Assembly (NCBI GenBank): GCA_964537245.1
Contig: CAZHZL010000076.1
Location: forward strand, 1-10,972
DNA length: 10,972 nucleotides
Reading direction: 5' to 3'
DNA from: UMGS1840 sp964537245
GTDB lineage: Bacteria; Bacillota; Clostridia; UMGS1840
The stretch's first letter is position 1. Every line of letters begins with the position of its first letter. The translations under genes were made by a program, and so were the position numbers. Positions 6,113 through 10,972 of this stretch are shown here, piece by piece. The notes beneath the pieces are model-generated. The model saw nothing but the letters and a program-made list of their open reading frames with translations, was not told where the DNA came from and made no database searches.

Positions 6113-8581
6113 ATGATAACTAGAAAACTGCTACTCAATAAAACTTATCTAACAGCAATAGCATTTGGTTTAAAAGAAACGGCTATAATTAGCTATCAAA
6201 ACGATTTTACCGATTCTCTTAATGAACTAATAAAAAACCATTTTAAACTGTACAAAGGTATTCAAGGGCGAAAAAGCAGTGCTGATGATGAAAACTATAT
6301 AGAGTATAAATACGAAAACAACTGTAATGGTGTTAATTTATTTGTGGTTTTAAAACGTCCCAAAGCAGCTTTCAGTAATGAAAAAATGTTTCTTTACTGT
6401 AATGGAAAAGAACGACAGTTACCTCCTCTCACAAGCTACAATTATTTAAACAAAGAGTTGAAAATAGAAGCCGAGCATTATGAAGATTATATTTATTTAA
6501 TTTCATTTATACTGTATGATATTTTCTTGTTAAACAAGATCAAATTCCCTCGACTAAATTCAGAAAAATGTAGTGACTTATTAAGTTTTGAAGAGTTTTA
6601 TAAAAATATAACTTATGATGACGGATTTTATCACATAGACATAATCAAAGACACTGATTCGTGGAATGATATATCTATTTCGGAAAACAAATTACTTTAT
6701 TATTTGTTTGACATAACTGACAACGATTTTTGTGACTATAAAACTTTAAGCGAAAAAATTTCAATGTGGAATAATATCCCTCTTACAAGAAGATGTACTA
6801 AAGATGTTTTATGTGAATATGCCAAAAAGCTAGTTGACAACTTTTGTGTTCATCCAATGTACGAATATTTATTCAAGCATGATACAAAAAAACACATGTA
6901 TGAAGTTAGAGAAATCCTTAGGCATATGTCTAGTAAAAGTGATGTCCTACGTCCTCCTGTAATATCAATTTTGGAATGGGTTAACGAAATAGCATCTGAA
7001 GTATCTCGCAAATCCAAACTTTTTTTCGCATCGGATTTTTTGCATGTTATAGGCTTCTTGGCGAACGAAATCAAGAAAAATATTAAAGATAACAAGCATC
7101 ATACAAATTATGTTCTCTTATCAAACGAATTAATTAAAGCAAGAGAAACATATTTATCATTACATTCAAATATATTTACAGACGAAACTGAAACCAAGCA
7201 AATATTTGATGGTGTTGTAGAAAGTTTTAAACAATCAGATTTGTGTGACAAGTTTGTAACCGATGGTATAAGATTTAAAATTAAACCATTCAGGTTAGTG
7301 TGTGCTGGAATTTACAATGCTTTTTGTATCAATAGAACCGACACCTTGGAGAAGTCTGTAAAATTAACGATTGATAGCATAGAGGACTATTTTCCCGAAA
7401 CCGCCAAAACAAACTTTAGCGAATCTAAAAATGATGTAAAATTAGAAAAACAGTTTCATGAAAGATTTGATGACTATTGTTTTTATGGACTTAGTATGTT
7501 ATATAACCTTGATTCCGCGCTTTTGGAAAAAGTGATTAATGAATTTTGTAACAGAGCATCCGATTTTTCATTTCGCCCAAGGCAGAGGCAAATTTGTTAT
7601 ATTTATCTGCTATCAGCTATACTTGCAAGCGACTTAAGGCTTCCAAGAAAATGTATTGAACAAATATTATACTGTACATACGCAAAAACAATGTATAGTT
7701 TTCAAATTAGCTATTGGAACTATATGACGAGTAAATATCCCGGCTTTTTCGAAGAATATGTAGAAGAATCAGTCAAAGATTCCTGTACAATAAATAACAA
7801 TTTTGCAAAAGGGCAACCGTTGTTTTACTTTGCATACGGGTTAGTGCACCAAAACGAAGATGCGGATATAAATACTCCCATAGGATTTTTGAAAAACTGT
7901 ACACAAGTTCAAGCCAAATCATGGGAAGCTATTCAGAAAGATGAAAACGCAGCTGAAATAATTGAAATAATAAAAAAACTATTTGATAAAGCATATAATG
8001 TGTTTTTTGTGAGGCAGAAAAAAAGCACATTTACAAAAACTGAAAAAACTGACAAGCTTAAAGCGTTCACAAGCGAAACTATGTATTATGCTTATGGTGT
8101 ACAGATGTTGTCGTATGCTCTTGCTAACATTTCAAATTATTGTACTTCCATAAAAGAGAAAATTAACACCGATATTTATAAGGTGTCGTTGGTTTCCGAT
8201 TATTACATGAGAAAATACAACAAAGAATACCCACAAAACATATCGCAAGGTTATTTGCTGTGCGGAAGTTATAGATTAAGCAATGTGAAAGAAGAGGAGA
8301 TATCACATATAACAAACGCCTTTGATTTTACCCTTCAAGACGAAATGCAAAAAGATTATAGAAATTGGCTTAATACAGAGTATGATGCTGAAAACTATCG
8401 TTATGTGTACTTGATGTGCAGACTACTTAAACACACCAATTTTAGTAAAGCATCCAATGAAAATGAAAAGTTGATTAAAGAAATTACAAAAACATTCGAG
8501 GAAAAACGCGAAAAAAATGATTTGTTTTTTACATCACGTTTTCTTTCTTATGACCACTTTTCTTATGATAACTTGTATTAA
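6113..8581 (+). CDS. Large hypothetical protein (822 aa), no recognised family
   Basis: I chose ATG at 6113: AAAGGA (6101-6106) lies 6 bases upstream, whereas the in-frame TTG at 6098 has no site before it. The 822-residue product has no signal peptide and no clear membrane segment, so it is probably cytoplasmic. It is rich in Lys, Tyr, Phe and Asn. An alpha-beta N-terminal part (to about 190) is followed by a long, mainly helical body, with helix-rich stretches such as RPRQRQICYIYLLSAILASD. I see no P-loop, nuclease, protease, HEPN or helicase signature. It is a single-gene unit: its own leader upstream and a terminator hairpin 10 bases after the stop. Size and isolation among a TA pair and an IS would suit a single-gene defence or accessory factor, but that is only a guess from context. 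Confidence 0.8.
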   Translation: MITRKLLLNKTYLTAIAFGLKETAIISYQNDFTDSLNELIKNHFKLYKGIQGRKSSADDENYIEYKYENNCNGVNLFVVLKRPKAAFSNEKMFLYCNGKERQLPPLTSYNYLNKELKIEAEHYEDYIYLISFILYDIFLLNKIKFPRLNSEKCSDLLSFEEFYKNITYDDGFYHIDIIKDTDSWNDISISENKLLYYLFDITDNDFCDYKTLSEKISMWNNIPLTRRCTKDVLCEYAKKLVDNFCVHPMYEYLFKHDTKKHMYEVREILRHMSSKSDVLRPPVISILEWVNEIASEVSRKSKLFFASDFLHVIGFLANEIKKNIKDNKHHTNYVLLSNELIKARETYLSLHSNIFTDETETKQIFDGVVESFKQSDLCDKFVTDGIRFKIKPFRLVCAGIYNAFCINRTDTLEKSVKLTIDSIEDYFPETAKTNFSESKNDVKLEKQFHERFDDYCFYGLSMLYNLDSALLEKVINEFCNRASDFSFRPRQRQICYIYLLSAILASDLRLPRKCIEQILYCTYAKTMYSFQISYWNYMTSKYPGFFEEYVEESVKDSCTINNNFAKGQPLFYFAYGLVHQNEDADINTPIGFLKNCTQVQAKSWEAIQKDENAAEIIEIIKKLFDKAYNVFFVRQKKSTFTKTEKTDKLKAFTSETMYYAYGVQMLSYALANISNYCTSIKEKINTDIYKVSLVSDYYMRKYNKEYPQNISQGYLLCGSYRLSNVKEEEISHITNAFDFTLQDEMQKDYRNWLNTEYDAENYRYVYLMCRLLKHTNFSKASNENEKLIKEITKTFEEKREKNDLFFTSRFLSYDHFSYDNLY

Positions 8582-8591
8582 CATAACGAAA

Positions 8592-8633
8592 AACTCGCTA
8601 TGCTTTCAAACGAAAGCATAACGAGTTCTTTTT
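8592..8633. terminator. Bidirectional rho-independent terminator
   Basis: The arms AACTCG-(C)-TATGCTTTC and GAAAGCATA-(A)-CGAGTT form a 15-pair stem with one mismatch and an AAAC loop. CTTTTT follows on the plus strand; an A-run before it gives a U-tract on the minus strand. It ends the 822-residue gene and probably also the leftward sigma-like operon. Confidence 0.85.
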
Positions 8634-8656
8634 ATCTAAGTATTCCTAAAGTACCA

Positions 8657-8827
8657 TCATACCGCCTCGGCGAGTGTGTAGCCCTCCGGATAAGTAATTT
8701 TGTATATTGTGTTGAGTGTTTCAATCTCGATACCGGTTTTTGACTTGTTTCTCCTGTAATTAAATTATATTTACATATTCGACTATAAAGACTTGTTTTT
8801 TGTAACTTTATCCATAAGCTTTCCCAT
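8657..8827 (-). pseudogene. Possible frameshifted remnant of a small gene
   Basis: Just after the sigma-like gene the minus strand shows three coding-like pieces in different frames. An ATG at 8827 starts MGKLMDKVTKNKSL, which stops at 8783. The next frame carries on as SLYSRICKYNLITGE. A third frame from 8758 reads YRRNKSKTGIEIETLN and ends with EGYTLAEAV and a stop at 8657. Joined, they would make a protein of about 55 residues, which hints at a gene broken by two frameshifts. No family is recognised, and chance open frames cannot be excluded. Confidence 0.25.
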
Positions 8828-8841
8828 GATTTTAACCAATT

Positions 8842-9234
8842 TTAATCCAAGTAATCACGCAATCTTTTGCTTTTTCTAGGACATCCGCCTTTTCTTATCA
8901 TTTTAAGAACAACCTGGCGTACTCTTTCAACTGTTACACCATATTTAGCTGCTGTTTCTCCAAATGTATGAAGTTCTTCAAGAGTTACGTCATTCCTATT
9001 TTCAAAATCCTGTTCACTCATACTTTCAGGAATACCAAATAGATCCCTGACCAAAGTGCTTTCTCTAGTGGTAAGGTCGTTGATTATTTGAAGAACACTC
9101 AATATAATGGGGCGCCTATCAGGAGTCTCGTCTTTTACAGTTATTATGTCAAAAATTGTTTTATCATAGAGTTCTTGCTGTGTGTTCTTTAGAGATAAAA
9201 CTACTTGTGATATGTGTTTTTGATTATTAGCCAT
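8842..9234 (-). CDS. Sigma-70 region 4-like DNA-binding protein (copy A)
   Basis: I chose ATG at 9234 because GGGAGGGTG ends 6 bases before it; the longer frame from 9267 would include that site. The 130-residue protein carries one recognisable domain at its C-terminus. TLEELHTFGETAAKYGVTVE (84-103) leads into RVRQVVLKMIRKGG and ends RLRDYLD. This is close to region 4 of primary sigma factors, the helix-turn-helix that reads the -35 box and touches the RNA polymerase beta-flap. Region 2, needed to open DNA, is absent, so it cannot be a complete sigma factor. It may modulate polymerase, act with another sigma subunit, or simply bind DNA. It is the last gene of a leftward operon with a paralogue (copy B) and a membrane protein. 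Confidence 0.68.
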   Translation of the reverse strand: MANNQKHISQVVLSLKNTQQELYDKTIFDIITVKDETPDRRPIILSVLQIINDLTTRESTLVRDLFGIPESMSEQDFENRNDVTLEELHTFGETAAKYGVTVERVRQVVLKMIRKGGCPRKSKRLRDYLD

Positions 9235-9313
9235 TTGTTTCACCCTCCCAAAAAGTTTTGTTATCATTTTGTGTATAAGTATACTAATGATTTTATGTTT
9301 AAGTTTATTTTGT

Positions 9314-9652
9314 CTAATCGTTTAAAAAATCCTTTAAACTCTTTCTTCGTCTAAGATGATGACGTGACCTAAACATTTTCATTGCTATCATACGAGCTAT
9401 ATCTGGTCTAACACTAAAAACTTCTGATGCTTCCTCATAAGTATGAACTTTTTCAAGTGGTAGAATCAATCCGTTTTCTATATCATTTTCAGTTAAATCT
9501 TCCGGAACACCAAAAATAAACCTGATAATTTTCTGTTCTCTTTCAGAACAACGATTTATTGCATAAACCATATCTGGAGTAATGCAGCGCTTATATCCAT
9601 TTTCTTGTTCCATGCTTGTCTGGTCGGCATCATTATGCAGTTTGTTTTCCAT
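9314..9652 (-). CDS. Diverged sigma-70 region 4-like protein (copy B)
   Basis: This 112-residue protein starts at ATG 9652 with AGGAGG before it, 18 bases after the membrane-protein stop. It aligns end to end with copy A. CSEREQKIIRFIFGVPEDLT (35-54) parallels LTTRESTLVRDLFGIPESMS in copy A, then LEKVHTYEEASEVFSVR parallels LEELHTFGETAAKYGVT, and the C-terminus KSLKDFLND parallels KRLRDYLD. The sigma hallmark VTVERVRQ is replaced by VRPDIARM, so DNA recognition has probably changed, while the beta-flap-facing C-terminus is kept. The relation to sigma factors is seen mainly through copy A. A gap of 79 bases separates the two genes. Confidence 0.6.
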   Translation of the reverse strand: MENKLHNDADQTSMEQENGYKRCITPDMVYAINRCSEREQKIIRFIFGVPEDLTENDIENGLILPLEKVHTYEEASEVFSVRPDIARMIAMKMFRSRHHLRRRKSLKDFLND

Positions 9653-9670
9653 TTTTATTCCTCCTGAAAA

Positions 9671-10726
9671 TCAATAATAATCTTTGCTTTCATTAAACCT
9701 AAAGAGCATAATTTTTCTTCTGAACTCACTTTGCACATACTCTGAATACTTACGTGCATTTTCTTCGAAAGCAGTCTGATTGTTAACATCAGTATCCCTA
9801 AACATAGTAAGCTCCGAGTATTTAGAGGTTACGTCATCCGAATTGATTGCTTCTACAAGTTGCTTCTTCGCATCTTCGTAGGCATAGTAAGCCCCGTTAG
9901 CAAGTGCCTTAACAGCCTTGTATCCGCTTTTATTGTACTTAACCATATTGAGGTCGAGTTCTATCAAATTTTCCTCAGCATTGTAATTCACATCATAATA
10001 CTTGTTGTAGAGTTCTGCAGTAACAACGGTAGGTGCTTCAGGCAGCCCGAGCCTCACTGCTTCCTGCTCTGCAAATTTTTGAAGAATCTCAAGTCTTGAG
10101 TCGACATCTAATGTCTCCCAATACTTGCTTTCAATTTTTAAATACTCACGCATATCTTCATTGGGGATATATTTTTCGTGATAACTTACATCATATCCGT
10201 GATATGCATTATAGTGTGTTTGAAAAATGCCAAGGCACCCCATAGTCGATGTGCTAATTATACTCAAAATAATAAAGAAAGATATTACAGAATTGTATAC
10301 AATTTTCTTTAAAGAAATTTCGTATATAGCAGCCTTTTTGTTGATTTCTATTATATCATTTTCGTCTATTTCACATTCCACATATGGAATCAATAATGAT
10401 GCAAATTTATCAATAAATTTAGGTGTTGGAACTTTATTGCAAAGCCAGACAAACAACCAGAAATATAAAACCGCTGCAAGAGCAATTACTACGCACCATA
10501 ATCCAATGCTACCTGCTCGTTTGACAAGAACACCAGCATTAAGTATTGATATAGGAACAGCGATATTCATAAGCATTCCTAAAATGTTTCTGCATTTCTT
10601 CCCATTTATGATACAGAGTGCAATAAACAGAACTGTGAATGTCACAAGTACTGCAATAATGTATTTATAGCTATAGTCTAATGTGCCTCTGGCAAACTCG
10701 GTCGTATAGAAAAATAAGCCAAACAC
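9671..10726 (-). CDS. Membrane protein with degenerate metallopeptidase-like domain, 5' end lost to IS
   Basis: The readable part is 351 residues from a GTG with no ribosome binding site. The frame stays open upstream (NFIAFVTFCVFG) to the IS boundary near 10764, so the true start has been removed. Hydrophobic segments lie at about 21-41, 48-66, 72-95 and 146-168, plus a partial one at the cut end. A soluble domain of about 180 residues follows. There LIELDLNMVKY (254-264) and KALANGAYYAYEDAK (273-287) resemble the strand and HExxH helix of small zinc peptidase-like domains, but the HExxH position reads N277-G-A-Y-Y281, so it would be inactive. That comparison is by eye and tentative. It is the first gene of the operon with the two sigma-like genes. 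With its promoter side replaced by the IS, expression of the operon is uncertain. Confidence 0.6.
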   Translation of the reverse strand: MFGLFFYTTEFARGTLDYSYKYIIAVLVTFTVLFIALCIINGKKCRNILGMLMNIAVPISILNAGVLVKRAGSIGLWCVVIALAAVLYFWLFVWLCNKVPTPKFIDKFASLLIPYVECEIDENDIIEINKKAAIYEISLKKIVYNSVISFFIILSIISTSTMGCLGIFQTHYNAYHGYDVSYHEKYIPNEDMREYLKIESKYWETLDVDSRLEILQKFAEQEAVRLGLPEAPTVVTAELYNKYYDVNYNAEENLIELDLNMVKYNKSGYKAVKALANGAYYAYEDAKKQLVEAINSDDVTSKYSELTMFRDTDVNNQTAFEENARKYSEYVQSEFRRKIMLFRFNESKDYY

Positions 10727-10792
10727 ACAAAAAGTAACAAATGCAATAAAATTAAATAAAAAGTGAGACTATCCCAAATTTTGTGTAAAGTC

Positions 10793-10821
10793 TATACAAG
10801 ACCTCCAAGATGATATATAAT
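10793..10821 (+). promoter_or_regulatory. Transposase promoter with -10 box in a hairpin loop
   Basis: TATACA (10793-10798, four of six) and a perfect TATAAT (10816-10821) are 17 bases apart. Transcription would start near 10828, inside the right arm of the surrounding inverted repeat. Confidence 0.55.
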
Positions 10822-10841
10822 AAAAATATCATTTTGGAGGT
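10801..10841 (+). promoter_or_regulatory. Inverted repeat masking the transposase Shine-Dalgarno
   Basis: The arms at 10801-10816 (ACCTCCAAGATGATAT) and 10826-10841 pair over 16 positions, one of them G-U. The right arm contains TTGGAGG, the transposase ribosome binding site. RNA reading in from outside would hide that site; RNA from the internal promoter lacks the left arm and leaves it free. This is a familiar IS strategy against activation by read-through. Confidence 0.7.
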
Positions 10842-10848
10842 TTTAATT

Positions 10849-10972
10849 ATGCCAAGGTACAAATTAAGTCCCGAAGAACGGGCAGCTGAACAAGAAAGAA
10901 AAGAAAATTTGAGAAATATCATGAAAGGTCTTGATGTAAAAAATTTTGAAGACCTTAAAGATGTATTCAAAC
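10849..10972 (+). CDS. IS256-family transposase, N-terminal part only
   Basis: The ATG at 10849 follows TTGGAGG by 8 bases and the frame is open to the window edge. The 41 visible residues begin MPRYKLSPEERAAEQ and continue to NFEDLKDVFK. This fits the charged N-terminus of mutator/IS256-type DDE transposases, which cut and join the element's ends. The catalytic residues lie beyond the window, so the family call rests on the N-terminus, the terminal repeat and the leader structure. Confidence 0.65.
   Translation, partial: MPRYKLSPEERAAEQERKENLRNIMKGLDVKNFEDLKDVFK

Larger units (their letters stand above)
10765..10972 (+). mobile_element. Left end of an IS256-type insertion sequence
   Basis: GAGACTATCCC starts near 10765 and runs into AAATTTTGTGTAAAGTC, which resembles terminal inverted repeats of IS256-family elements (their ends commonly contain a TTGTGTAAA-like core). 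A transposase start follows about 85 bases inside. The right end and any 8-9 base target duplication lie outside the window, so the exact boundary is uncertain by a few bases. Confidence 0.72.

Noticed and set aside
10227..10670. Plus-strand open frame of 147 codons
   Set aside because: It is antisense to the hydrophobic part of the membrane-protein gene, whose codon pattern explains it, and has no ribosome binding site.
10730..10790. Outward-facing promoter from the IS end driving the truncated operon
   Set aside because: TTTACA is present on the minus strand, but no acceptable -10 box lies at 16-18 bases in the flank.
10752..10970. Minus-strand open frame of 72 codons over the IS end
   Set aside because: It is the antisense shadow of the transposase N-terminus and leader.

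Overview
The window is AT-rich (roughly two thirds A+T by eye). Its genes have clear AGGAGG-type ribosome binding sites, and several promoters are close to the TTGACA/TATAAT consensus. Together with the protein families present, this suggests a low-GC Gram-positive bacterium, most likely a gut-type Clostridia (Lachnospiraceae/Ruminococcus-like). That placement is inference. The mix of a toxin-antitoxin pair, unrecognised genes, decayed fragments and an insertion sequence marks the stretch as accessory rather than core genome. No rRNA, tRNA or CRISPR array was seen.

Layout, left to right. 1-284: noncoding, with short direct repeats. 285-2185 (minus): a two-gene AbiE-like type IV toxin-antitoxin operon, antitoxin first and nucleotidyltransferase toxin second, joined by an ATGA overlap. 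It has a near-perfect promoter and a palindromic operator that overlaps the ribosome binding site. 2344-2383: hairpin that probably terminates the next unit. 2422-4870 (minus): a two-gene unit encoding a membrane-anchored, trigger-factor-like protein that lacks the FKBP core, then a 10-TM SEDS (FtsW/RodA)-like protein fused to a C-terminal P-loop NTPase of the AAA_28 type. The first gene has an unusual 37-nt hairpin between its Shine-Dalgarno sequence and its start codon. 4983-5345 (minus): a small Cys-containing ORF and what looks like a broken upstream piece. 5349-5732 (minus): an unrecognised 127-residue protein with its own promoter. 6113-8581 (plus): an 822-residue orphan protein ending at a bidirectional terminator. 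8657-8827: a probable gene remnant. 8842-10726 (minus): a membrane protein with a C-terminal domain resembling a zinc peptidase that has lost its HExxH motif, followed by two paralogous proteins that carry only a sigma-70 region-4-like domain. 10765-10972 (plus): left end of an IS256-type insertion sequence that has cut off the 5' end of the membrane-protein gene.

The best candidates for an undescribed system are two. The first is the trigger-factor-like plus SEDS-NTPase pair, which looks like an envelope-associated module coupling a polysaccharide-polymerase-like membrane domain to a nucleotide-binding domain. The second is the operon pairing two region-4-only sigma-like proteins with a membrane pseudo-peptidase, which could be a membrane-linked transcription control unit. 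Both functional ideas are inference from domain content and gene order.
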